Shown here: piece after piece, positions 1 through 8,201 of the stretch | Numbering within the stretch: the stretch's first letter is position 1 | How the letters are laid out: each line of letters starts with the position of its first letter | The notes under the pieces: model-generated | Database searches by the model: none | What the model was told of the DNA's origin: nothing | What the model saw: only the letters and a program-made list of their open reading frames with translations | Program-made: the position numbers and the translations under genes | Source: Bradyrhizobium sp. ISRA464 | GTDB lineage: Bacteria > Pseudomonadota > Alphaproteobacteria > Rhizobiales > Xanthobacteraceae | DNA: 64,000 nucleotides | Assembly (NCBI RefSeq): GCF_029910095.1 | Contig: NZ_CP094526.1 | Span: 5,952,001-6,016,000, forward strand | Direction of reading: 5' to 3'

Positions 1-1
1 C

Positions 2-94
2 GACGAGCGGTTGCCTTTGTCGGATCTGTTCAAGGCCACGGAAGTCCTGGCTCTCACCCTGCTTGATCAATTGGGCCAGGAAGCCGTCGCGTGA
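2..94 (+). other. Possible C-terminal end of an upstream gene
   Basis: An open frame enters from the left edge and stops at 92-94. It reads as about 30 residues of amphipathic helix (DERLPLSDLFKATEVLALTL...), with leucine-rich spacing typical of a real C-terminus. No family can be named from so little sequence and chance is not excluded. Confidence 0.2.
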
Positions 95-446
95 AGGTCA
101 CTTCAAGCTCAAACCGCTCAGAGCAGCGCCGAACCTAATTGTGGCGCTGGTCTGGCAGATGAGGCAGGAGATCCAGCGCCTTCGGCATCTGCCTGACCGC
201 TTCTGCCGTCGCCGAGCGCTCGTCTCAGCCACCGCAAGCACCGGCTTGCGTCAGTGCCGCTGTCATATTCGTCGATCGTCTGTTTCATCATCTGACCTCG
301 CGCTGAAGCGCCTGACGGGCACAGGCACGCGATGCCGGGCCTGTTACGGAATGGCCGCGCTCGGTTGGGCTAAGGAGGCGGTCATTGAGGTCAAGACATT
401 CCAGACCAGGATAGCGATCCTGCCGCCACGATGCTACGTTAGGTGA
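95..446. other. No gene recognised
   Basis: A 352-base stretch downstream of the D-glutamate cyclase-like gene. The short frames here have arginine- and cysteine-rich translations with no domain, and no convincing ribosome site, terminator or repeat is seen. Confidence 0.4.
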
Positions 447-1385
447 TCAACTCGGCTGCGACGCCACGACGGCGGAGATCTCTTCAAGAAGCGCCGCGTG
501 CTGTTTCCAGGGTATGCGGTCGACACTCATCTGCGGTCGCCCGGGATGCTCGGCCCGGCTGTCATCAACCGCCTGCCCGGTCTCCACCGCCGCCGACAGG
601 AACAGCTGATCCATATCACGATTGAAATAGTGTAGAAGAGCGTCCCGCAACGCCGGCTTGGTGCAGGCCATTGCAGCAAGGAGCCCATAAGCTCCCCAGT
701 TCGATACGCCGGCGACGATGAGCGCATCAACCGGGGTCGTTGCTGCGATCACCTCGCCGTTGGGAATTCCGCGTTCGATGATTTCCTTGGGCAGGGATCC
801 CATCCCGATTTCATTGCCGCCGTCCCCGATACCGATCGTGTGCCAGCGACGCTTCGCGGCGGGGTCGCTAAAGAGAAGATGGAGCGGTGCCGTTTCGCGC
901 GACATATCCCATCCGTGCTCCCGATGAGGCTTTCCATCCGAACCCGGAGAAGCCCGCTCAATTGCGATCAAGTGAGTGATCGGCCGATCGCCTGTTTCGA
1001 GATACTGTCGTAGGCGAAGAACCGAACTCTCCGTCGTCGACACGATCTCAAGATTCACGGGCGCCGGCAGCGCATCGACTACGGCCCACACCGCCTTTGC
1101 GCACGGTGCATCGGTAATGACCGTTACCGGGATCCCCACATTTGCGAGGCCCGCGGCCAGATGGGCCATCCCCACAAGCCCATCCGTTTCTGGAGAAGGC
1201 GGCTCCGCGTGCCGGATATAGAAACCGGTGACGATGCCAACGTGCGCGTTGGGCGTGTTCATGATAACCTCTGCGGCGCGGGCGAGATTGCCTTTTGCCC
1301 ACTCGGTCATCTGGCTGATGTCGCGTTTGACTCTGCGCCCGATGATTGCCTCGATCCGGGCTACGGCCTCATTCACTGTCTCCAC
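447..1385 (-). CDS. D-glutamate cyclase-like protein (DUF4392)
   Basis: The protein has 312 residues and matches the DUF4392 family, now called the D-glutamate cyclase-like C-terminal domain. The clearest mark is the glycine-rich motif GIGDGGNEIGMG at about residues 186-197, with conserved stretches VGIVTGFYI (about 49-57) and VAGVSNWGAYGL (about 222-233). Family members include the enzyme that interconverts D-glutamate and 5-oxo-D-proline; here the substrate is inferred only. The longer mammalian enzyme carries an extra N-terminal domain that is absent. The start is a GTG with a weak ribosome site, and the frame stays open further upstream without an ATG, so the true start is uncertain. It has no operon partner: the next genes are eroded and on the other strand. 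Confidence 0.75.
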   Translation of the reverse strand: METVNEAVARIEAIIGRRVKRDISQMTEWAKGNLARAAEVIMNTPNAHVGIVTGFYIRHAEPPSPETDGLVGMAHLAAGLANVGIPVTVITDAPCAKAVWAVVDALPAPVNLEIVSTTESSVLRLRQYLETGDRPITHLIAIERASPGSDGKPHREHGWDMSRETAPLHLLFSDPAAKRRWHTIGIGDGGNEIGMGSLPKEIIERGIPNGEVIAATTPVDALIVAGVSNWGAYGLLAAMACTKPALRDALLHYFNRDMDQLFLSAAVETGQAVDDSRAEHPGRPQMSVDRIPWKQHAALLEEISAVVASQPS

Positions 1386-1802
1386 CTCGACTTGCAGCGT
1401 ATCCAGGGATAGTTCGTCAGGTTCGTGTTGGCTTCTGGGGATGGAATAGCTCTTCGACGGACTGTTTCGGGTCCTTGATGCAAGAGCGGTCCTTGCGATC
1501 GTTCTTCTGGGCCTCGAGCTTCTGCAGAAAACGGAAACGCGGCGATCGGGTCGCGTGCCCCGATCGCCCGTGCTTGGTCATGCCGAAACCCTTTTGGCCC
1601 CCATGCGTCATTTGATCACCAACGAAAGCCGTGCAGCTCATCTCTTGCACCCGGGAGCTGCCACCGGAGGCCAAAGCTTCATGCGGTTCGCCGAGAATAG
1701 CCCTGATCGTCAGGAGGCGCGAGGCTGGGACAGTCGGTTTGTGCGGCGCACCGAGACGCGCAAAGCTACTCCCGGATCAGAGGCACGAAGCGGACGGGCG
1801 CT
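1386..1802. other. Intergenic, nothing firm
   Basis: About 417 bases between the cyclase-like gene and a broken response regulator. A minus-strand frame of 85 codons (1417-1674) exists, but its translation is low-complexity, lacks a ribosome site and resembles no family, so it is not called. Confidence 0.35.
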
Positions 1803-2248
1803 ATGATCGTAGTTGTGGTCGTTCCGTCGGCGTGTTTTGCCAACACCGTAAGCTCCTGGACCACGACATTGGGCCAAGCATCGATCTTCTTGGTTGAGGA
1901 CGAAGCCCTCATCCGAATGATGATTGCCAGATGGTGGAGGAGCTTGGGCATCGGGTCGTCGCTGAGGCGGGCAGCGTCCGCGATGCGGAACCGCTTGCTC
2001 AGACCTCCGCATTCGATTTGGCTATTCTCGACGTCAATGTAGGCGGCCAGGAGATCAATCCGGTGGCCGAGGCCATTGCTCGCCGAGGACTGCCGTTCCT
2101 GTTCGTGAGCGGATACAGCGCGACCGTGTTGCCCGCCCAATTCTCGGGGGTGCCACTCCTCCGGAAGCCATTCCTTATCGAGCAACTGAACGACGCGATC
2201 AACGCTCTCCTCGATCGACGCGGCGCGGTTGTTTTGAAGTCCGATTAA
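1803..2248 (+). pseudogene. Response regulator receiver, frameshifted
   Basis: Two adjacent plus-strand frames together make one CheY-like receiver domain. The first frame gives IFLVEDEALIRMMIA, with the acidic pair that binds magnesium. The second, from 1931, continues with MVEELGHRVVAEAGS, then FDLAILDVNVGG with the phosphoacceptor aspartate, FVSGYS, and LLRKPF with the conserved lysine. The switch lies at 1929-1930, where one base appears to be missing between GCC and ATG. No output domain follows, so it was a stand-alone receiver of the kind common in Bradyrhizobiaceae. The N-terminus upstream of IFLVEDE is unlike the family and the native start may also be lost. A sequencing error is the alternative to a true pseudogene. 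Confidence 0.75.
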
Positions 2249-2269
2249 GCTCGGCAACCTTCGGCAAAT

Positions 2270-2404
2270 TCAAATCCCAAACGAGTGCCGGATTTGTCGC
2301 AGCATCGCCATGGTGGCGTCGGTGTACCGACCATGGGTAAGATACTGATCGACCTGCGATGCACCAAGCAGCGCGAGGGCTGCAATTGCGAAGCCTTTGA
2401 GCAT
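2270..2404 (-). CDS. Small 44-residue protein
   Basis: An ATG at 2404 is preceded by a strong ribosome site (AAGGAGAGG) and opens a 44-codon frame ending in TGA at 2270-2272. The protein begins MLKGFAIAALALLGASQVDQ, a hydrophobic N-terminal helix that could be a short membrane anchor or an uncleaved signal, and ends in a charged tail with RQIRHSF. I recall similar short proteins being widespread in Bradyrhizobium but cannot verify this here. No function is known. The ribosome site and coding-like codons support it as a real gene. Confidence 0.6.
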   Translation of the reverse strand: MLKGFAIAALALLGASQVDQYLTHGRYTDATMAMLRQIRHSFGI

Positions 2405-2646
2405 GGGCCTCTCCTTCGGAAAGACCGCCAACCGGGCTGGTCGGGTTCAAAACAATTTCGGATTCGCTGCCGCTGATCGCGACCTGCCTGCAATGGATGG
2501 GGATGCTGGCACCAATTGGTAGCCAACCGATAAATGGCGACCGTCGATTGGCCCGAGAAGGGGTCGCCACGAGACGCGGCCAGGTTTCCTTGTCGATCGC
2601 GCACCTAGACTAGAACATTTATGGGGTCATAAAACGCGGTATGGCC

Positions 2647-2965
2647 ATGACTGAAACGGAGCAAGAACGGTTAAGCGTGTTCATTTTGATCATGAATGCC
2701 GAGCCACTCTCTTGGCAGTCGATGGCACGTGGCGGCGCGACTGCATCCTCATCGACATTTCCGAAACGGGAGCAAGGCTCAGCATAGAAGGCTCGCCATC
2801 GTGCTCCGAGCCCGACAGTTCTTCTTGTTGCTTTCCTCGACCGGGCTGGCGTTCCGGCGTTGCGAGCTGGTTCGGCTCGAGGGGGCGGAAGTGGGCGTCC
2901 ACTTTGTGACTCAAGGGGCTGTTCGCGCACCATCCGCACACCCAGCTCCAGCTTCAGACCATTAA
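2647..2965 (+). pseudogene. PilZ-domain protein, twice frameshifted
   Basis: The reading starts MTE at 2647, then slips by one base near 2656 into a frame giving GARTVKRVHFDHECRATLLAVDGTWRRDC, cited in parts: the R-x3-R region and ILIDISETGARLSI, which is the hallmark D/N-x-S-x-x-G PilZ motif. Near 2797 it slips again into FFLLLSSTGLAFRRCELV and VGVHF. PilZ proteins bind cyclic di-GMP to control motility or exopolysaccharide. Two independent one-base shifts make this a likely pseudogene. The response regulator 400 bases upstream is broken in the same manner. Confidence 0.7.
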
Positions 2966-2971
2966 GCTGCA

Positions 2972-3478
2972 ATGGAATTGCTCTGCGCACGAACCATCGC
3001 CGCCTTCGACGCAGAATCGCTGCTTCCGTGTGTGGCCAGGGAAGCGCTCTTTCGTGACCGACATGGTTTTCTTCTCTACCTGACTAAGGAGGTGTCGTCG
3101 GCTCAGCAAAAGCGCGCTTACGTCATCGCCGATAATCGCCTGACGGACGCCAGCGATTGGGACGACGAGATGCTGCGGCTCGAATTGGCCGACCTCGTCG
3201 AGGGCGGTTTCGAGATCGCGCTGACCGGCATAACCGAGGACGAGCTATCGAAGCTATCGGTCGGGGTCGGCGAGTTGGAGCAGATGCCCGAATTGCCGGA
3301 CGGCGATCGGTCGCCGTTCCGCGACATGACCTTCATCCTGTACGGCGATCAATGGGGCATCGTCGAACGCGCCATCGCCAGGGCGACCGCGCCGCGCGAG
3401 GCGAGCAATCCCAATCGATCGCCGCAAGGCAATGCGCTCGCCGCGATTTGCGCCGAATATCTAGGGCGCGTCGCATAA
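2972..3478 (+). pseudogene. ParB-like domain fragment
   Basis: From about 3103 the frame reads QQKRAYVIADNRLTDASDWD, then LRLELADLVEGGF and TGITEDEL. This is the second half of the ParB/Srx-like domain found in phage- and plasmid-type ParB proteins and in methylase-linked ParB proteins. The C-terminal part (MTFILYGDQWGIVERAIARA, then GNALAAICAEYLG) is also typical of those proteins. The first ~43 codons do not fit the family and the N-terminal half of the domain, with its nuclease or CTP motif, is missing. It is therefore a 5'-truncated remnant, or a chimera if transcribed, and a sign of an integrated mobile module. Confidence 0.55.
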
Positions 3479-3624
3479 TCGAGTTTGATTGGTGCGGCTT
3501 ACGCGATGTCCGCTATGCCCCGATACCGACCAAATACCGGAGCGCAGCGAAATGGTGCGATGGGCCAGGACCTGACTCACGCAATTTCTCGAACACCTCA
3601 TCGCTTCAGCGGAGGGGTTGAAGC

Positions 3625-3993
3625 TCACTGCGGTACGGTCATGAGTTCGAGCACATGGCCATCAGGGTCGCGAAAATAGACGCCGCGGCCGCCGTTCCAG
3701 TCGTTGAGCTTACCGTCGTCGAAGCTCCACGGTGCGCTGCCATAGGCGAGCTTCGCCTCGCGAATGCGGCCGAAGATGGCATCGAACTCGGCATCACTGA
3801 CGTGGAAGGCGTAGTGGTGGCTCTCGAACTCTTCATCGTCGTCGAAAAGGAGCGTGAGCGTGTCGTTGATGCGTACCGGCGCGAAATGGCCGCCTTTCGG
3901 ATCGGCATGGAGGCCAAAAATGCTCGCAAAAAATTGCGCCGCTGCCCTCTTGTCGCGGGCAGGGACGATGGTGTGGTTGAGGGTGATGGTCAT
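3625..3993 (-). CDS. VOC-family (glyoxalase-like) protein
   Basis: A 122-residue single-domain protein of the vicinal oxygen chelate fold. It starts MTITLNHTIVPARDKRAAAQ, with the first-strand histidine, has HHYAFHVSDAEFDAI in the middle, and ends GRGVYFRDPDGHVLELMTV, the classic metal-ligand segment with the final glutamate. The ATG at 3993 is chosen over an upstream one because an AGAGG site precedes it and homology begins there. Family members are dioxygenases, isomerases or antibiotic-binding proteins; the substrate cannot be told. It stands alone. Confidence 0.85.
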   Translation of the reverse strand: MTITLNHTIVPARDKRAAAQFFASIFGLHADPKGGHFAPVRINDTLTLLFDDDEEFESHHYAFHVSDAEFDAIFGRIREAKLAYGSAPWSFDDGKLNDWNGGRGVYFRDPDGHVLELMTVPQ

Positions 3994-4355
3994 CGGAAGA
4001 CCTCTCGCTACCGACTGCCGCAGACATATCGGCATGCTCAAGACAAACCATAGATAGGTCTTGCAGGTTGTGGCGTGAAGGCTTCACCGGACAGTGGGAT
4101 GCCATCACGACTAAAGACTGGATTGGGTCGCAAGCGCCGTTCGGAAGATCGTCCGGCTGGTTCCGCTTTGTCCCCGAAAACAAACGTCGGGCTCGTGACA
4201 CGCCTTCCGGGCACACAATCTTGCTGGCATAATTGGCTGGTCGCCCGAGATAGGCCCTTTTTGATGCTTCGGCGCGACTGCACAAGTCGGCGTGCGAAAT
4301 CCGACATTGGGCCCCAAAACCGACTAGCGCGATCTCAAAGCGAGGTAGGTGGAAA
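3994..4355. other. Intergenic, nothing recognised
   Basis: About 360 bases between the divergent VOC and lactonase genes. It presumably contains both promoters, but no clear -35/-10 pair, repeat or small gene with a ribosome site could be picked out. Confidence 0.35.
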
Positions 4356-5582
4356 ATGGCCAAAGCATCACCTGCTGCAGACAAGCGCATCAACAGGCGT
4401 GTCATATTGAAGGCTGGAACGGCTCTTGCCGCGGCAGGCCCGGCGCTATTGCGAGGAGGACATGCCGAAGCGCAGCTCCGAGCCGACCGCGCAAGGGCGC
4501 TGTTCGCCTATGTCGGCGCCTTCACCACCCCGGAACGCAAAGGGCATGGTGGCGGCATCAACGTCTATCGGGTGGACCCGACCTCGGGCGCCTGGACTCA
4601 CGAACAGCTCCTTGAGATCGTCAATCCCTCCTTCCTGACGCTCGACTGGACGCAGCGCTTTCTTTATGCGGTGCATGCCGACCTCGAAGAAGTCAGTGCG
4701 CACGCGATCGACAAGCAAAACGGGCGCATAACGGCGCTTAACCGGCAGTCCTGTGGTGGAAAGAACCCGGTACACCTGTCGATTGATCCAACGGGCCGCT
4801 GGATCGTCACCGCCAATTACGGCGCCGGCTCGGTCGGCGTGGTGCCGGTTGAGAAGGACGGAAGTTTGGGACCGCGCAGCGATCTGGTGAACCTGCCCGG
4901 CGAACCAGGTCCGGATCGCAAACAACAGGCCAGCTCGCATCCACACGACGTTGTTTTTGATCCAAGCGGCCGGTTCATCGCCGTGCCCGACAAGGGGCTT
5001 GACCGGATCTTTGTCTTTCGCCTCGACGCGACGAGTGGAAAACTCACGCCGGCCGACCCACCCCTCGTCGCCACGCGCGCTGGCGCCGGCCCCAGGCACA
5101 TTGCGTTTCATCCGCAGATGCCATTTGCGTATGTTATCAACGAACTCAGTTCGAGCGTCGCCACCTACCGCTTCGATCCGCAGCGGGGCGCTCTGCAGCC
5201 GATCCAGATCCTGCCTTCGCTCCCGGCGAGCTACACCGGCAACAACACCGGCGCCGAGATCGTCGTCGCGCCAGCCGGCCGCGTCGTGTACGCATCGAAC
5301 CGCGGACACGACAGCATCGCGATTTTTGCAGTCGATCAAAGTAATGGGACCCTGACACCAGTGGGCTGGGCGCTGACCCACGCGAAGTCCCCCCGCTTTT
5401 TTTGCCTCGATCCGACAGCCGAAATCCTCTATGCGGCCAACGCCGATGAGGGCTTCAGCATTGAGCAGAACACCGACACGATCGTGGCGTTCAGCATCAA
5501 CCAAGCGAACGGGATGCTGACGCCGACTGGTCAGGTCATCAAGACCAGCAGCCCGTGCACGATCGTCTTCGCCGGCGCGTAG
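4356..5582 (+). CDS. Exported lactonase, 6-phosphogluconolactonase-like beta-propeller
   Basis: A 408-residue protein of the YbhE/Pgl-type seven-bladed propeller family. The N-terminus has a twin-arginine-type signal (RINRRVILKAG, arginines 14-15, then an alanine-rich stretch to about residue 37), so it probably acts in the periplasm. The repeated blade pattern is visible: VHLSIDPTGRWIVTANYGAGSV, split as VHLSIDPTGR and VTANYG, then HPHDVVFDPSGRFIAVPDKG, PRHIAFHPQMPFAYVINE and SPRFFCLDPTAEILYAAN. Cytoplasmic homologues hydrolyse 6-phosphogluconolactone; exported ones act on sugar lactones or muconolactone-like compounds, so the substrate is open. It is monocistronic. Confidence 0.85.
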   Translation: MAKASPAADKRINRRVILKAGTALAAAGPALLRGGHAEAQLRADRARALFAYVGAFTTPERKGHGGGINVYRVDPTSGAWTHEQLLEIVNPSFLTLDWTQRFLYAVHADLEEVSAHAIDKQNGRITALNRQSCGGKNPVHLSIDPTGRWIVTANYGAGSVGVVPVEKDGSLGPRSDLVNLPGEPGPDRKQQASSHPHDVVFDPSGRFIAVPDKGLDRIFVFRLDATSGKLTPADPPLVATRAGAGPRHIAFHPQMPFAYVINELSSSVATYRFDPQRGALQPIQILPSLPASYTGNNTGAEIVVAPAGRVVYASNRGHDSIAIFAVDQSNGTLTPVGWALTHAKSPRFFCLDPTAEILYAANADEGFSIEQNTDTIVAFSINQANGMLTPTGQVIKTSSPCTIVFAGA

Positions 5583-5734
5583 ACCTGCGGCTCTCGCACC
5601 CGAGCGTGCCGCCCAAAGTCGGTTGAGGGTCAAAATGCGAAGAACTCAGAGTGAGCAAATTTAGTCAGCTATGCCCGAATAAGTGGACAACGGGGCGTCA
5701 CTTCGCTGATGGGCCAATCACGGTCATCACGGAA

Positions 5735-6676
5735 TCACAATCTTTTCGCCAGCGGCCTCGCAACTTCGCGAGCCGCTTCGATAAACAGCCGCGCAACAGG
5801 CGTCAGCGTACGATTCTTCAGCACGACGATTCCGTTCGGGAAGCGGGCCGGCGGCAGTTCAACGGGCAGGACCTTGAGTTCTGGCCGCTTGACCGGAAAC
5901 CTCAACGTTGAAACTGTAAAGATCGTCAGAAAGCGCCCGGTGGCCACGAGATTCATCCGCGCCAGGGGAGAATCGGCGACAACGACCGTGCGGGGGTAGT
6001 CGAGACCGGCGGCGCGGAAGCTTTCCTGCGCGATCGATATGACTCCGGTCCCTCGCGGCGGCAGCACCCATGGTTCATTGATCAGTTCAGCGAGCGCGAT
6101 CCTACGGCGCCGCACCCAGGGGCTTTCCGCACCGGCAGCAATCACACACGTGTCGTCGAAAAGGGACTCGAAGTCCACCGGTTCGCCGTCAATTGCACCG
6201 AATCGTCGCGCGATCAGGAGATCGAGGTCACGCGCGCGAAGCTTCTCGAGAAGGGTCTCATTAAATCCGCTCACGAGGCGAACCGTCATACGCGGATAGC
6301 GCTGAGAGAGTCGATCGATCACCGCGGAGGTGAAGCTCGCGGCCAGCGCTGTGTTGGATCCGATCCGGACTTCTCCCGCCGTCGGGTCGGCAAGAAACTC
6401 GATGTTCTTCACTGTCTGGCGCAGTTCGTCGAAAACGATCGTCCCGCCATCGAGCAGCGCGCGCCCATATTCGGTCGGCTCAATTCCCTGCCGGTGACGG
6501 TCGAGCAGACGCACGCCGAGCGCACGCTCCAGATCCCCGATCGCTTTCGAGATATTCGGCTGGGACGTATTCAGGTGACGCGCGGCCTTCCCCATGCTGC
6601 CGGCTTGCACGACGGCCATGAGGACATGCACGTCCTGCAGCCTGATCCGCTTGCCAATGCGATCGCTCATCTGCAT
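5735..6676 (-). CDS. LysR-family transcription regulator
   Basis: 313 residues, the normal LysR length. The N-terminal winged helix-turn-helix is clear (VHVLMAVVQAGSMGKAARHL, then NTSQPNISKAIGDLERALGV, about residues 14-60), followed by the periplasmic-binding-protein-like effector domain (EVRIGSNTALAASF, about 95 onward). It is divergent from a TctC-type binding-protein gene and a perfect 17-bp palindrome lies in the shared 145-base gap. By the usual LysR arrangement it probably controls itself and the binding protein, with an aromatic or dicarboxylic acid as effector. Confidence 0.9.
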   Translation of the reverse strand: MQMSDRIGKRIRLQDVHVLMAVVQAGSMGKAARHLNTSQPNISKAIGDLERALGVRLLDRHRQGIEPTEYGRALLDGGTIVFDELRQTVKNIEFLADPTAGEVRIGSNTALAASFTSAVIDRLSQRYPRMTVRLVSGFNETLLEKLRARDLDLLIARRFGAIDGEPVDFESLFDDTCVIAAGAESPWVRRRRIALAELINEPWVLPPRGTGVISIAQESFRAAGLDYPRTVVVADSPLARMNLVATGRFLTIFTVSTLRFPVKRPELKVLPVELPPARFPNGIVVLKNRTLTPVARLFIEAAREVARPLAKRL

Positions 6677-6712
6677 GGACGACCCTCATATGAGAACATA
6701 TATGCCAACATC

Positions 6713-6729
6713 GAATAATACTATTATTC
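6713..6729. promoter_or_regulatory. 17-bp perfect palindrome, likely LysR operator
   Basis: GAATAATA-C-TATTATTC is an exact inverted repeat of 8-bp arms around one base. It stands in AT-rich DNA between the divergent LysR (start 6676) and TctC-type (start 6822) genes, 37 bases from the LysR start. LysR sites are usually T-N11-A inside such interrupted palindromes, and this sequence satisfies that. The assignment to this regulator is inferred from position. Confidence 0.6.
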
Positions 6730-6821
6730 ATTGATGCCTGGATCAACTATCGTAACATCAGGCACGGAATAAGCCTGCGAACCATGGACCTTCGCACCGC
6801 AAAGCCGACATGGAGGACGCG

Positions 6822-7799
6822 ATGACACCTCACCGTCGCCAATTCCTGCAACTCGCCGCCGGCGCGATCGCGCTCCCAGCCGGCTCGCGCTTGGCTCTGG
6901 CGCAAACCTACCCGTCGCGGCCGATCGACCTTCTCGTCGGCTTCACGGCTGGCGGACCGACCGACGTCACGGCCCGCCTCATCGGTCAGTGGCTGTCAGA
7001 ACGGCTTGGCCAACCCTTCATCATCGAAAATCGTCCGGGGGCCGGCAGCAATCTCGCAGCCGCGGCGGTCGCGCGGGCGCCTGCGGACGGCTATACCTTG
7101 CTCGTGGTCACGTCGAGTAACGCCATCAATGCGACCCTCTACGACAATCTCGAGTTCAATTTCATGCGTGACATCGCGCCGGTCGCAGGCATCATGCGCG
7201 CGCCCTTCACGCTGGTGGTCAATCCATCAGTACCAGTGAAGACTCTCACTGAGTTCATCGCGTACGCCAAAGCCAATCCGGGCAAGATCAATATGGCAAT
7301 CACCGGCATCGGGACCGGGTCGCACATTTCGGGCGAGCTCTTCAACATGATGGCCGGGGTCACTTTGGTGCCGATCCCGTATCGTGGCGGCGGACCTGCG
7401 CTGGCCGATCTGCTCGCTGGACAGGTGCAGGTGATGTTCGAGGGCATTGCCTCGGTTATCGGCCACATCAGGGCCGGAAGGCTGCGTGCGCTTGCGGTCA
7501 CGTCCGCCATGCGCTCGGCCGCGCTGCCTGACCTTCCCAGCGTGGGCGAATTCGTGCCGGGCTACGAGGTGACCGCCTGGTTCGGCATCGGAGCGCCGAA
7601 GAATACGCCGGCCGAAATCGTCGCAATGCTCAATCGCGAGATCAATGCCGGCCTCGCCGATCGCGCGGTGCAGGAGCGCCTTGCGAGCCTGGGCGGGGCG
7701 CCGATACCTATGACTCCGCTCGAGTTCGGGACGTTAATCGCGGATGAGACCGCGAAATGGGCCAAGGTGATCCGCACAGCGAACATCAAGCCCATATAG
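6822..7799 (+). CDS. Tripartite tricarboxylate transporter binding protein (TctC/Bug family)
   Basis: 325 residues. The N-terminus is a signal with paired arginines (TPHRRQFLQLAAGAIALPAG, cleavage near ALAQ). The mature protein begins YPSRPIDLLVGFTAGGPTDV and has FIIENRPGAGSN and VPIPYRGGGPALADLLAGQV, all hallmarks of the Bug family. These periplasmic proteins bind carboxylated aromatics, dicarboxylates or nicotinate. I chose the ATG at 6822, not 6810, because GGAGG is correctly spaced upstream of it. No TctA/TctB membrane genes are next to it, which is usual for this family in proteobacteria. Probably regulated by the divergent LysR. Confidence 0.9.
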   Translation: MTPHRRQFLQLAAGAIALPAGSRLALAQTYPSRPIDLLVGFTAGGPTDVTARLIGQWLSERLGQPFIIENRPGAGSNLAAAAVARAPADGYTLLVVTSSNAINATLYDNLEFNFMRDIAPVAGIMRAPFTLVVNPSVPVKTLTEFIAYAKANPGKINMAITGIGTGSHISGELFNMMAGVTLVPIPYRGGGPALADLLAGQVQVMFEGIASVIGHIRAGRLRALAVTSAMRSAALPDLPSVGEFVPGYEVTAWFGIGAPKNTPAEIVAMLNREINAGLADRAVQERLASLGGAPIPMTPLEFGTLIADETAKWAKVIRTANIKPI

Positions 7800-8201
7800 A
7801 TCGTGTCGCGCGCCCGCGTCCTCGGCCGATGAACAGGAAGCGCGCCATTCCAATATTGTCCGAGACTGTCGGCTCTCTCGCATCTGCGCTCGTGCTCATT
7901 GCGACGGCCAGGAAGCAGAAGGTGTCAAATGGGCCCCGCCTGCGGGTCGATGCCTGGAAGAGGGACGGGTTCCTGAGCACTGCCACGAGCAGTGCTGCCC
8001 CTTGAACTAATGGCTCGCATTGACGAGGACGACTTTGGGCCAATACCGGCGGTTGAGGGCTGGTCGTGACAATTCCGGTCCAGTCTTGACAGCCGACACG
8101 CAGACGAACGCTGGCACTCGTCGGTATGGCACAGAAGCAGACGTGCGACATTAGTCCGTCACCGCCGGCGGCCGTGATCGCGGCGACGGCGGTGTGTAGG
8201 G
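7800..8201. other. Intergenic, nothing recognised
   Basis: About 400 bases between the 3' ends of the TctC-type gene and the cyclase gene. A minus-strand frame of about 139 codons spans it but has no ribosome site and no family resemblance. No hairpin with a T-run was seen. Confidence 0.35.

Noticed and set aside
1417..1674. An 85-residue minus-strand protein
   Set aside because: No ribosome site, low-complexity basic text, no known relatives by eye.
4446..5633. A 395-codon minus-strand frame opposite the lactonase
   Set aside because: The plus-strand frame has a twin-arginine signal and propeller repeats; the antisense frame has none.
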